Shown: one piece after another, positions 10,348-17,224 of the stretch
How positions within the stretch are numbered: position 1 is the first letter of the stretch
Layout of the letters: each line of letters begins with the position of its first letter
Assembly (NCBI GenBank): GCA_023428465.1
Contig: JAEYXM010000216.1
Coordinates: 1-22,108, forward strand
DNA length: 22,108 bases
From: Actinomycetes bacterium
GTDB lineage: Bacteria > Actinomycetota > Actinomycetes > Actinomycetales > Cellulomonadaceae
Direction of reading: 5' to 3'
Position numbers and translations under genes: made by a program
The notes under the pieces: generated by a model
Database searches by the model: none
Seen by the model: only the letters and a program-made list of their open reading frames with translations
Told to the model about the DNA's origin: nothing

Positions 10348-10370
10348 CACGATGGCCATTCTGTGGACAA
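10342..10370. promoter_or_regulatory. Inverted DnaA-box-like pair between divergent genes
   Basis: TGTCCACA (10342-10349) and TGTGGACA (10362-10369) are perfect inverted copies 12 bases apart. The right one, read on the minus strand with the base at 10370, is TTGTCCACA, the actinobacterial DnaA-box consensus. The left copy (GTGTCCACA at 10341-10349) has one mismatch. The pair overlaps the promoters of both flanking genes. Confidence 0.55.
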
Positions 10371-10372
10371 AC

Positions 10373-10402
10373 CGGACACAGTGGACGACGTGTGCCTACC
10401 GT
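10373..10402 (+). promoter_or_regulatory. Leaderless promoter of the 177-residue unknown gene
   Basis: CGGACA (10373-10378), 18 bases, then TACCGT (10397-10402). The ATG at 10409 is six bases beyond the -10 box, so transcription and translation probably begin at the same base. Confidence 0.45.
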
Positions 10403-10408
10403 GGGCCC

Positions 10409-10942
10409 ATGCGGTGGGCGGCCCTCTTCGCGGACCTGGAGCTCCAGCTCGACGCGGTCGACCAGCGTGAGCGGTCCGCCGTGGTGGCCGACCTGACTCG
10501 TGCCGAGCGTTCAGCCGTCCACCTGATCGACCGGTTCAGGGCGTCGCAGGGGCGCGCCCTGCGCCTTCAGCTCCGGGGCGGGACGACGGTGGGCGGCGTC
10601 CTGGACGAGGTCGGGCCCGCCTGGGCCCTGCTGGCCGACGACGGGCGCGAGCACCTCGTGCCGCTGGCGGCCGTCGCTGTCGCGGCGGGGCTCGTGGACG
10701 TGGCGGCGCCGCCCCAGGTCGGCGTCCTGAGTCGCCTTCCGCTGGGTCACGCCCTGCGCGCCGTCGCCCGCGACCGCACCGTCGTGCGGGTGCTGACCTC
10801 GGGCGGGGAGGTGGTGGGCCGGCTCGACGGCGTGGCAGCCGACCACGTGGACGTCACGCTCGTCCACGCGGACTCGAGGCGGCCGACCGGGGAGCGGCGG
10901 GCCGTGCCCGTGGGCGAGCTGCTACTGGTGAGCGCCCTCTGA
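10409..10942 (+). CDS. Conserved actinobacterial protein of unknown function
   Basis: The 177-residue product starts MRWAALFADLELQLDAVDQRER, an N-terminal helix. Two similar beta-rich parts follow: GRALRLQLRGGTTVGGVLDEVGPAWALLADDGREHLVPLAAVAV (about 50-93) and RTVVRVLTSGGEVVGRLDGVAADHVDVTLVHAD (about 127-160). These look like two Sm/RNA-binding-like small barrels, but that reading is inference. I recall the family from many actinobacteria, where it is left as hypothetical or loosely called a Fis-type regulator. I see no helix-turn-helix to support the second name. The ATG at 10409 is preferred over the in-frame ATG at 10316 because of the N-terminal family pattern and the -10 box six bases before it. 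Its last 21 bases overlap the end of the convergent HTH gene. Confidence 0.7.
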   Translation: MRWAALFADLELQLDAVDQRERSAVVADLTRAERSAVHLIDRFRASQGRALRLQLRGGTTVGGVLDEVGPAWALLADDGREHLVPLAAVAVAAGLVDVAAPPQVGVLSRLPLGHALRAVARDRTVVRVLTSGGEVVGRLDGVAADHVDVTLVHADSRRPTGERRAVPVGELLLVSAL

Positions 10943-11155
10943 GGCGCCGGCCTCGATGCGGGCGCGGGTCTGGGCGTACATGCGCTCGATGTAGGCCTCG
11001 AGCTGGGCGGCCTCGACGCGCCACTGCCCGGCCTTGCCGACCCCGCCGATCTGGATGGCGGGCAGCTCGCCGCTACGGACGAGGGCGTATGCCTGCTGGC
11101 TCGAGATGTTCAGGATCTCCGTGACGTCCGCCAGGGTGAGGAAGCGCTGCGCCAT
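10922..11155 (-). CDS. Small helix-turn-helix (BldC/excisionase-like) DNA-binding protein
   Basis: This is a 77-residue protein of the MerR-like HTH_17 type. RFLTLADVTEILNISSQQAYALVRSGELPAIQIGGVGKAGQWRVEAAQLEAYIERMY (about 4-60) contains the winged helix-turn-helix, and a short charged tail follows. Single-domain proteins of this kind include BldC, a developmental regulator in Streptomyces, and phage excisionases. Nothing phage-like surrounds it, so a chromosomal regulator is more likely. The ATG at 11155 is the natural start; the upstream open frame runs through a tandem repeat. It diverges from the SAF gene and converges with the 177-residue gene, which it overlaps by 21 bp. The repeats at 11216-11350 between it and the SAF gene could be its binding region. 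Confidence 0.85.
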   Translation of the reverse strand: MAQRFLTLADVTEILNISSQQAYALVRSGELPAIQIGGVGKAGQWRVEAAQLEAYIERMYAQTRARIEAGASEGAHQ

Positions 11156-11215
11156 GGGATGAAGTCTGGCACGGCCGTCCGGCGCGATCACGATATGCAC
11201 AGACTCCACCCAAAA

Positions 11216-11247
11216 GGGCGCACAACGGGCATGATGGGCGCGCAACG
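11216..11247 (+). repeat. Direct repeat, 20-bp period
   Basis: GGGCGCACAACG (11216-11227) and GGGCGCGCAACG (11236-11247) differ at one base and start 20 bp apart, about two helical turns. They lie between the divergent HTH and SAF genes. BldC-type proteins bind direct repeats, so this is a candidate operator. Confidence 0.5.
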
Positions 11248-11271
11248 CCCTGCGTCCCGCGGGTCGTACGC

Positions 11272-11350
11272 ATCGCCCGCCTGCCGGCGGGCTGCACCAG
11301 ATCGCCCGCCTGCCGGCGGGCTGCACCAGATCGCCCGCCTCTCGGCGGGC
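11272..11350 (+). repeat. 29-bp tandem repeat carrying three hairpins
   Basis: Two identical 29-bp units (11272-11300 and 11301-11329) and a partial third (11330-11350) each contain GCCCGCC, a 4-base loop and GGCGGGC. The stems are at 11275-11292, 11304-11321 and 11333-11350. The third loop is TCTC in place of TGCC with the arms unchanged. The array ends 19 bases before the SAF gene start. Confidence 0.85.
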
Positions 11351-11369
11351 CGGAGAACCAGGGGGACCC

Positions 11370-12086
11370 GTGACCACCCATGCGCTCGGACCCGCGAGCC
11401 CACCCGCGGCACGGTTGCGCCGCCCGGGGTGGCGGGACACGAGGTTCCTCGTCGGGATCGGCCTCGTGGCGGCGTCGGTGGCCGTGGGGGCGACCGCGTT
11501 CTCGGCCGCTGCGCGGACCGTGCCCGTCTACGCGGCGAGTGGTCCGCTCGTCCCGGGCGACCCGCTCACGACGGAGGGCCTGATGGTCCAGGAGGTCCGT
11601 CTCGGTGGCAGCGCGGAGAGCTACCTGCGCGCGGACCAGCCGTTCCCGGACGGCCTCGTCGTGACCCGCACCGTCGCGTCGGGCGAGCTGGTGCCCGTGT
11701 CGGCGACGGCGCCGGCGGCGGACCTGGGGCTGCGCCCTGTCGCCATCACCCCGCGTGGCACCCTGTCGAGCGGGGTGCTCGAGGGCGGCACGGTCGACCT
11801 GTGGTTCGTCCCCGACGTCGACGACCGCGGGACCCGCGTCGTCGACGCGGCCGCTGCCGACGCGGCGGCGGTCCCCGGCGCCGCCGAGGCAGGGGGCATC
11901 CTGCCCGTGCAGCTCGCGTCCGGCCTCATCGTCGCCGAGGTGAGCGAGCCGTCCGGCAGCTTCTCCGTCGGCTCGTCGATCACGGTGCACGTGCTCGTGC
12001 CGGTGGACGAGCTCCCTGCCGTCCTGGCCGCCCTGGCCGCGGACGGCGCGGTCGAGATCGTGCCGGTCCCGGGACCGCGCCGATGA
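11370..12086 (+). CDS. SAF-domain (CpaB/RcpC-like) membrane-anchored protein
   Basis: The 238-residue protein has a basic N-terminus, one transmembrane helix (about 26-47, FLVGIGLVAASVAVGATAFSAA), then a SAF domain (about 50-115, VPVYAASGPLVPGDPLTTEGL ... VVTRTVASGELVPVSAT) and a beta-rich C-terminal part. SAF proteins of this type include CpaB/RcpC of Tad (Flp) pilus systems, which act in the periplasm near the secretin. In a Gram-positive cell the exported part would face the cell wall. Start: GTG at 11370 with AGGGGG just upstream. Its TGA overlaps the ATG of the CpaE-like ATPase gene (ATGA), so the two are co-translated. No pilin, prepilin peptidase or CpaF gene is in this window. Confidence 0.8.
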   Translation: MTTHALGPASPPAARLRRPGWRDTRFLVGIGLVAASVAVGATAFSAAARTVPVYAASGPLVPGDPLTTEGLMVQEVRLGGSAESYLRADQPFPDGLVVTRTVASGELVPVSATAPAADLGLRPVAITPRGTLSSGVLEGGTVDLWFVPDVDDRGTRVVDAAAADAAAVPGAAEAGGILPVQLASGLIVAEVSEPSGSFSVGSSITVHVLVPVDELPAVLAALAADGAVEIVPVPGPRR

Positions 12087-13351
12087 GCGCACGAACCGGC
12101 GTGCTGTGCGCGCTGCGCGGCCCCGCGGAGGCCGCCGCGGCCCGCGGCATCGACGCCGACCCGCTGCTCGAGATGACGCGGCGCTGCGCAGATCTCCCGG
12201 AGGTGCTCGCCGCGGCGGCGGGCGGCGCGGGCTCGGTCGTGGTCCTGTCGACCGACCTGCCCGGGCTGGACCGCGACGCCGTCCAGGATCTGCGGGCGTG
12301 CGGGGCGCGAACCCTCGTCGTCCCGGCCGAGGGTTGGAGCGTGGCGCGGGCGGAGGCGCTCGACGCCGACGCCGTCGTGCCCCCGGGTGACCCGGCGCTG
12401 ACGGTCCCGACGGCGGTCCGCGAGCTCCTCACGCGCCGGCGCGACGGCGGCCGCCACGCTCCCGACGGCGCTCGACCGGTCCCAGTCCCCGGGACGTCGA
12501 CCCGGGCGCCCGCGCCGGCGTCGGCACCGACCGGCCGGGTCGTGGCGGTGTGGGGCCCTACGGGCGCTCCCGGTCGCACGACGCTGGCCGTCAACCTCGC
12601 AGCGGAGCTCGCCGAGCTCGCGGACCGTCGCTGGTCCACCCTGCTCGTCGACGCGGACACCTACGGCGGCACCGTCGCCCAGCACCTGGGCCTCCTCGAC
12701 GAGGCGCCCGGTATCGCGGCCGCCGCGCGGGCCGGCGGGACCGGCCGTCTCGATCCGGTCGCGCTGGCCGCGCTGAGCCCGATGCTGCCGGGCGGCCTGC
12801 GGGTGCTGACGGGCATGAGCCGGGCGAGCCGGTGGCCCGAGCTCCCGGCCGCCAGCCTCGAGGCGGTGTGGGCCGCCGCCCGTGGCCTCGCCGCCTGGAC
12901 GGTCGTGGACTGCGGGTTCTGCCTCGAGGAGGACGAGGCCCTGAGCTACGACACGCGCGCGCCGCGCCGCAACGCCGCGACCCTCTCGGCGCTCGGGGCG
13001 GCGGACGTCGTCGTGGTCGTCGGCGCGGGGGACCCCGTGGGGATGCAGCGGCTGGTCCGCGGCATCGCGGACCTGTCCGAGCTGGGCCTGCGCGGTACGC
13101 GCCTCGTCGTCGTGAACCGGGTGCGCGCCTCGGCCAGCGGGTCGCACCCGCGCGACGCCGTCCGCGAGGCGCTGCGCCGCTACGCGGGCACCGACGCGCG
13201 GGTCGTGGTGGAGGACCAGCCGGCCTGTGACGGCGCGCTGCTACGGGCGCTCACGCTCGCGGAGCACGCGCCGTCGTCGCCGGTTCGGCGGGCGATCGCG
13301 GGGCTCGCCACCGAGCTGCTGTCCCTGGAGGTCGTGGCGGGGGCACACTGA
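12083..13351 (+). CDS. CpaE/TadZ-like MinD/ParA-family ATPase
   Basis: The 422-residue protein has an N-terminal receiver-like region (about 1-120), a Pro-rich linker (about 125-150) and a ParA/MinD P-loop domain. The Walker A is GPTGAPGRTT at 158-167, followed by LLVDADTYGG at 187-196 and Walker B TVVDCGF at 273-279. The usual P-loop Lys before the Thr pair is Arg (GRTT), and no signature Lys is seen near its start. Arg is a strong deviation from classical ParA/MinD proteins, so ATP hydrolysis may be weak, or the protein may act as a nucleotide-bound switch. In Tad systems CpaE/TadZ places the pilus machine at the pole. It is coupled to the SAF gene by ATGA overlap and followed five bases later by DUF6912. 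Confidence 0.8.
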   Translation: MSARTGVLCALRGPAEAAAARGIDADPLLEMTRRCADLPEVLAAAAGGAGSVVVLSTDLPGLDRDAVQDLRACGARTLVVPAEGWSVARAEALDADAVVPPGDPALTVPTAVRELLTRRRDGGRHAPDGARPVPVPGTSTRAPAPASAPTGRVVAVWGPTGAPGRTTLAVNLAAELAELADRRWSTLLVDADTYGGTVAQHLGLLDEAPGIAAAARAGGTGRLDPVALAALSPMLPGGLRVLTGMSRASRWPELPAASLEAVWAAARGLAAWTVVDCGFCLEEDEALSYDTRAPRRNAATLSALGAADVVVVVGAGDPVGMQRLVRGIADLSELGLRGTRLVVVNRVRASASGSHPRDAVREALRRYAGTDARVVVEDQPACDGALLRALTLAEHAPSSPVRRAIAGLATELLSLEVVAGAH

Positions 13352-13356
13352 GCGCC

Positions 13357-13803
13357 ATGCGGATCTACCTGCCGTCGTCGTTCGCCGAGCTCGACCAGCG
13401 CCATGGCCTGGCGCCGCGGCTCGTGCACGCGGTCACGCCCGCCCTGCGGGCGGCCCTCCCGGACGAGGACGAGGAGGGTCTGGAGTACGCCGCGCAGCTC
13501 CTCGCCGCGGACGACAGCCTGGAGCGCCTCGGCGCCGGGGTGCCGCCCCGCCGGGTCGTCATCACCGCGGACGTCCCGGAGGCGGTGGTGGACTCGGTCG
13601 AGGAGTCGCATGCGCCGTCCGTCGTCCGCCTCACCACGACGATCGGGTGGGACGACGTCGCGTGCGCGCACGTCGACGAGAAGGCGGCGGAGGCCGACGT
13701 CGCTGCGACGCTCGGCGGTGACGACGAGGCCGCCGAGCGACTGGCCGAGCGTGACCTGCTCTGGTACGACGCGAGCGAGCTGGGTCATCTCACGGCCCGC
13801 TGA
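13357..13803 (+). CDS. DUF6912-like protein of unknown function
   Basis: The 148-residue acidic protein starts MRIYLPSSFAELDQRHGLAPRLVHAVTPALRAALPDEDEEGLEYAAQLLAADDSL and ends ERDLLWYDASELGHL. I recognise this as a family found in many actinobacteria (DUF6912) with no known function. The core has the segments RRVVITADVP and DVACAHVDEKAAEADVAA. No signal peptide or membrane segment is visible, so it should be cytosolic. It begins five bases after the CpaE-like gene and is probably in the same operon. Confidence 0.7.
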   Translation: MRIYLPSSFAELDQRHGLAPRLVHAVTPALRAALPDEDEEGLEYAAQLLAADDSLERLGAGVPPRRVVITADVPEAVVDSVEESHAPSVVRLTTTIGWDDVACAHVDEKAAEADVAATLGGDDEAAERLAERDLLWYDASELGHLTAR

Positions 13804-13936
13804 CCGCAGCGGCACGACGCCACGGGTCCGCACCCACCTCGCTCGCGCCCGCCGGGGTACCGACGTGCGGCCACGTGCCTGAGTGGTGCGGGCTCGAGCA
13901 TGTCAGCACCGCTGTGGCGTCGGGGTGGGGCGGGGC

Positions 13937-14731
13937 TCAGTCCGCGTCGTCGAAGGGGTCGAGGAACGCGCGCACCTGGTCGTGCAGCAGGCCGTTCGTC
14001 GCCAGTGCCGAGCCGCCGAAGGGCCCCGGCACGCCGTGCACGGACGTGAACCGCCCGCCGGCCTCCGTGACGATCGGGACGAGCGCCGCCATGTCGTGCA
14101 GCGCGAGCTCGGGCTCGCACGCGATGTCCACGGCGCCCTCGGCGACCAGGACGTACGACCAGAAGTCGCCGTAGGCGCGGGTGCGCCACACGGTGCGCGT
14201 GAGGTCGAGGAACCCGTCGAGGCGTCCGTGCTCCTCCCAGCCGGACAGGCTCGAGTACGACAGCGACGCGTCCTCGAGGTCCGCGACGCCCGAGACGTGC
14301 AGCCGCGTGGCCTGCGAGAGGGACCGCCCGGTCCAGGCGCCCGAGCCGACGGCGGCCCACCAGCGCCGGCCGAGCGCGGGCGCGCTGACGATGCCGAGGA
14401 CGACCTCGCCGTTGTCGATGAGGCCGATGAGGGTCGCCCAGACGGGGACGCCGCGGACGAAGTTCTTGGTGCCGTCGATCGGGTCGATCACCCACTGGCG
14501 CGGGCCGTGGCCGGTGTCGGGCAGCTCCTCGCCGGCGACCGCGTCACGCGGCCGGGTGCGACCGAGCTGCGCGCGCACGATCTCCTCGGCCTGCCGGTCG
14601 GCGTCGGTGACGGGGGTGTCGTCGGGCTTGGTCTCGACCCGCAGGTCCTGGGCCTTGAAGCGGGACATCGTCACCGCGTCCACCTGGTCGGCGATCACGT
14701 GCGCCAGGCGTAGGTCGTCGTCGTACCGCAT
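13937..14731 (-). CDS. hisN: Histidinol-phosphatase of the inositol monophosphatase family
   Basis: The 264-residue protein has the metal-dependent sugar-phosphatase signature: GEE at 67-69, WVIDPIDGTKNFVRG at 80-94, and a C-terminal HDMAALVPIVTEAGGRF segment with the second metal-binding Asp. The N-terminus (RYDDDLRLAHVIADQVDAVTMSRFKAQDLRVETKPDDTPVTDAD) matches actinobacterial HisN, which removes phosphate from histidinol phosphate in histidine synthesis, more closely than a general inositol monophosphatase. The aroA-rsgA-hisN order is also usual for hisN. The ATG at 14731 is chosen because it gives the family N-terminus and lies six bases from a TACGGT -10 box. An in-frame start 60 bases upstream would reach into the 11-bp tandem repeat. 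Inositol phosphate activity cannot be excluded. Confidence 0.82.
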   Translation of the reverse strand: MRYDDDLRLAHVIADQVDAVTMSRFKAQDLRVETKPDDTPVTDADRQAEEIVRAQLGRTRPRDAVAGEELPDTGHGPRQWVIDPIDGTKNFVRGVPVWATLIGLIDNGEVVLGIVSAPALGRRWWAAVGSGAWTGRSLSQATRLHVSGVADLEDASLSYSSLSGWEEHGRLDGFLDLTRTVWRTRAYGDFWSYVLVAEGAVDIACEPELALHDMAALVPIVTEAGGRFTSVHGVPGPFGGSALATNGLLHDQVRAFLDPFDDAD

Positions 14732-14737
14732 GGTCAG

Positions 14738-14743
14738 ACCGTA
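14738..14743 (-). promoter_or_regulatory. Candidate leaderless -10 box for hisN
   Basis: TACGGT on the minus strand ends six bases before the hisN ATG. It suggests hisN has its own leaderless promoter in addition to read-through from rsgA. No clear -35 is seen. Confidence 0.4.
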
Positions 14744-14765
14744 GCGCCCGGGGCGCCGGGCGTGC

Positions 14766-14820
14766 GCACGGCGGGTGCACGGTGGGCGCACGGCGGGCGT
14801 GTGACGGGCGTGTGACGGGT
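14766..14820 (+). repeat. Five-unit 11-bp tandem repeat
   Basis: Units are GCACGGCGGGT, GCACGGTGGGC, GCACGGCGGGC, GTGTGACGGGC and GTGTGACGGGT. The first three and the last two form two sub-types that share the ACGG or GACGGG core. The array fills most of the gap between rsgA and hisN. Confidence 0.75.
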
Positions 14821-14824
14821 GGTG

Positions 14825-15895
14825 TCAGTCGACGCGAGCGTCGCCGGCCCGGGCGGCCAGGAGACGGCGCAGCGAGTCGAGTCGGACGGCGCGGCGCTCG
14901 TGCTCGGGCGCGTCCTCGGCGGCCTCGGCGACCCACTCGTCGAGCGCGCAGTCGGGTGCGTCGCCGGCGTGCGTGCACCCGCGGGGGCAGCGCTCCTGCG
15001 AGACCTCCGAGAGGTCCGCGAACGCGGCGAGCACGGTCTGCGGTTCGACGTGCGCGAGCCCGAACGACCGGACCCCGGGGGTGTCGATGACCCACCCGTC
15101 CTGCTCGGGCAGGCGCAGGACCACCGCGGACGACGACGTGTGCCGGCCCCGCCCGGTGACGACGTTGACCCCGCCGGTCGCGCGCAGCGCGTGGGGGACC
15201 AGGGCGTTGACGAGCGTGGACTTGCCGACCCCGGAGTGTCCGACGAGCACGGACACCCGGCCGGACAGGGCGTGGCGGACGCGGTCGAGACCGTCGATCG
15301 TGTGCGCGCCGGCGTGGCCGGGGGCCATGGCCGTGACGACCACGGCCACGCCGAGGGGCTCGTAGGCCTCGCGCAGCGGTCCGGCGTCGGCGAGGTCCGC
15401 CTTGGTCAGGCACAGCAGGACGTCCATGCCGGCGTCGTAGGCGGCGACGACGCAGCGGTCGATCATGCGGGTCCGCGGCTCGGGGTCCGCGAGGGCGGTC
15501 ACGACGACCAGCTGGTCGGCGTTCGCCACGATGACCCGCTCGACCGGGTCCGTGTCGTCCGCGGTGCGGCGCAGCACGGTCGTGCGCTCGGTGACGCGCA
15601 CGATGCGCGCGAGCGAGCCTGCCGAGCCCGACGTGTCGCCGACGACGTCGACGAGGTCACCGCACACCACGCGGTCGCGCAGCTCCCGGGCGCGCACGCC
15701 GACGACGGCGCGCTCCTGTGGCGTGTCCGGCGCGACGAGGACGGCGTACCGGCCGCGGTCGACGCCGGTGACGAGTCCGCGCTCGGCGTCGGCGTGCTGG
15801 GGGCGCAGCTTGGTGCGGGGGCGTGAGCCCCGGCGGTTCGGGCGCACGCGGACCGCGGCCTCCGCGTCTGCGCGCCCGTCCACCCGTCTGGTCAT
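14825..15895 (-). CDS. rsgA: Small ribosomal subunit biogenesis GTPase RsgA
   Basis: The 356-residue protein is a circularly permuted GTPase. An OB-fold (about 30-105) comes first, then the motifs in permuted order: G4 TKAD at 164-167, G1 GHSGVGKST at 219-227 and G3 DTPG at 271-274. A zinc-binding knuckle (Cys303, Cys307, His309, Cys316) and a helical tail end it. RsgA binds the 30S subunit late in assembly and checks or releases assembly factors on GTP hydrolysis. The N-terminal 30 residues are Arg-rich, as is common in actinobacterial members. The ATG overlaps the aroA TGA (ATGA), so the two genes are coupled. The much longer open frame upstream runs antisense-free through aroA in another frame and is not coding. 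Confidence 0.94.
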   Translation of the reverse strand: MTRRVDGRADAEAAVRVRPNRRGSRPRTKLRPQHADAERGLVTGVDRGRYAVLVAPDTPQERAVVGVRARELRDRVVCGDLVDVVGDTSGSAGSLARIVRVTERTTVLRRTADDTDPVERVIVANADQLVVVTALADPEPRTRMIDRCVVAAYDAGMDVLLCLTKADLADAGPLREAYEPLGVAVVVTAMAPGHAGAHTIDGLDRVRHALSGRVSVLVGHSGVGKSTLVNALVPHALRATGGVNVVTGRGRHTSSSAVVLRLPEQDGWVIDTPGVRSFGLAHVEPQTVLAAFADLSEVSQERCPRGCTHAGDAPDCALDEWVAEAAEDAPEHERRAVRLDSLRRLLAARAGDARVD

Positions 15896-17181
15896 CGGCG
15901 GAGCATGTCCGTCCACATGCCCACGAAGTCCGGGAGCGTCTTGCGGGTCGTGGCGACGTCGACGACCTCGACGCCTGGCACCCGCAGCCCGACGAGCGCG
16001 CCGGCGGTCGCCATCCGGTGGTCGCGGTAGCTCTGCCAGACGCCGCCGCGCAGGGGCCGGGGGGTGATGACGAGGCCGTCGTGCGTCTGCTCGGCCTGCC
16101 CGCCGAGGCGGGTGATCTCGGTCGCGAGGGCGGCGAGCCGGTCCGTCTCGTGGCCGCGGATGTGCCCGATGCCGCGCAGGCGGGTGGGGGAGTCGGCGAG
16201 CACGGCGAGCGCGGCGATGGTCGGGGCGAGCTCGCCGGCCTCCCGCAGGTCGACGTCGACGCCGTGCACCTCGCCGGTCCCGGACACGGCGAGCTCGTCG
16301 CCCTCGCGGCGGGCGGTGCCGCCCATCGCGGTCAGCAGGTCGGGCAGGAGCGCGCCGGGCTGGGTGGTGCGCTCGGGCCAGCCGGGCACGCGCACGGTGC
16401 CGCCGGCCACGAGGGCGGCGCACAGGAACGGCGCGGCGTTCGACAGGTCCGGCTCGACGCGGACGTCGCGGGCGCGGATCGGACCGGGCGCGACCTCCCA
16501 GATGTATGGCCGCGAGTCGTCGACGGTCACGCCCGCGTCCCGTAGGACCTCCACGGTCATCTGGATGTGCGGCAGGCTCGGCAGGCTGGGGCCGGTGTGC
16601 CGGAGCAGCAGTCCGGCCTCGTACCGGGAGGCCGCGAGCAGCAGCCCGGACACGAACTGCGACGAGCCGCTGGCGTCGACGTCCACGGGCCCGCCGATGA
16701 GGCGCGCCGGGCCGGTGAGCGTGACGGGCAGGGTGCCGCGCCCGTCGTCGTCGACCCGTGCCCCGAGGTCCCGGAGCGCGCCGAGCACCGGGCCCATGGG
16801 ACGCACCCGGGCTTCCGGGTCGCCGTCGAAGCGCACGGGTCGGCTCTGGAGCGCGGCGACGGCGGGCAGGAAGCGCATGACCGTGCCCGCGAGGCCGCAC
16901 TCGACGTCCACGGGGTCGCCCGAGGGGGCGGGGACGGGCAGGGGCGTCACGGTCCAGTCGGTGCCGTCGCGGTGGACGACGGCGCCCAGTGCCTCGAGCG
17001 CGTCCGCCATGAGCAGGGTGTCCCGCGACGCGAGCGCACCGCGCACGTGCCCGACGCCGTCGGCCAGTGCCGCGAGGACCAGGTAGCGGTTGGTGAGCGA
17101 CTTGGAACCCGGCACGTCGACGCGTGCGTCGAGGGGGTGGTCGGCCACCGGTGCGGGCCAGAGCTCCGGGGTCGTCGTCAT
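15892..17181 (-). CDS. aroA: 3-phosphoshikimate 1-carboxyvinyltransferase (EPSP synthase)
   Basis: The 429-residue protein makes EPSP from shikimate 3-phosphate and PEP, the sixth step of the shikimate pathway. Diagnostic segments are PGSKSLTNRYLVLAALADG at 24-42, LAGTVMRFLPAVAAL near 98, the substrate-binding DASGSSQFVSGLLLAA, and RGIGHIRGHETDRLAALATEITRLGG and DHRMATAGALVGLRVPGVEV toward the C-terminus. The length is normal. Relative to the common LGNAGTAMR motif it reads GLAGTVMR, a pattern seen in actinobacteria. It heads the aroA-rsgA-hisN unit. The ATG at 17181 is supported by a -10-like TAGCCT six bases upstream, again suggesting a leaderless mRNA. Confidence 0.95.
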   Translation of the reverse strand: MTTTPELWPAPVADHPLDARVDVPGSKSLTNRYLVLAALADGVGHVRGALASRDTLLMADALEALGAVVHRDGTDWTVTPLPVPAPSGDPVDVECGLAGTVMRFLPAVAALQSRPVRFDGDPEARVRPMGPVLGALRDLGARVDDDGRGTLPVTLTGPARLIGGPVDVDASGSSQFVSGLLLAASRYEAGLLLRHTGPSLPSLPHIQMTVEVLRDAGVTVDDSRPYIWEVAPGPIRARDVRVEPDLSNAAPFLCAALVAGGTVRVPGWPERTTQPGALLPDLLTAMGGTARREGDELAVSGTGEVHGVDVDLREAGELAPTIAALAVLADSPTRLRGIGHIRGHETDRLAALATEITRLGGQAEQTHDGLVITPRPLRGGVWQSYRDHRMATAGALVGLRVPGVEVVDVATTRKTLPDFVGMWTDMLRR

Positions 17182-17187
17182 GCCCCG

Positions 17188-17193
17188 AGGCTA
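17188..17193 (-). promoter_or_regulatory. Candidate leaderless -10 box for aroA
   Basis: TAGCCT on the minus strand ends six bases before the aroA ATG. The -35 region is GC-rich and unconvincing. Confidence 0.4.
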
Positions 17194-17224
17194 GCGGCGG
17201 GGTGGGCCGACGCGCGGGTCGCGC

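Noticed and set aside
10922..11155. Excisionase-like gene as a sign of a prophage or integrative element
   Set aside because: No integrase, att-like repeat or phage gene is nearby, and similar HTH_17 proteins are common chromosomal regulators in actinobacteria.
13812..13921. Distant 9-bp inverted copies CGACGCCAC and GTGGCGTCG between DUF6912 and hisN
   Set aside because: The spacing is about 90 bases and such short GC-rich matches are expected by chance. I see no good terminator in this convergent gap.
15896..16900. Long upstream extension of the rsgA frame through aroA
   Set aside because: The extension is Arg/Ala/Pro-rich shadow sequence. RsgA similarity begins only after the ATG at 15895, and aroA is certain in the other frame.
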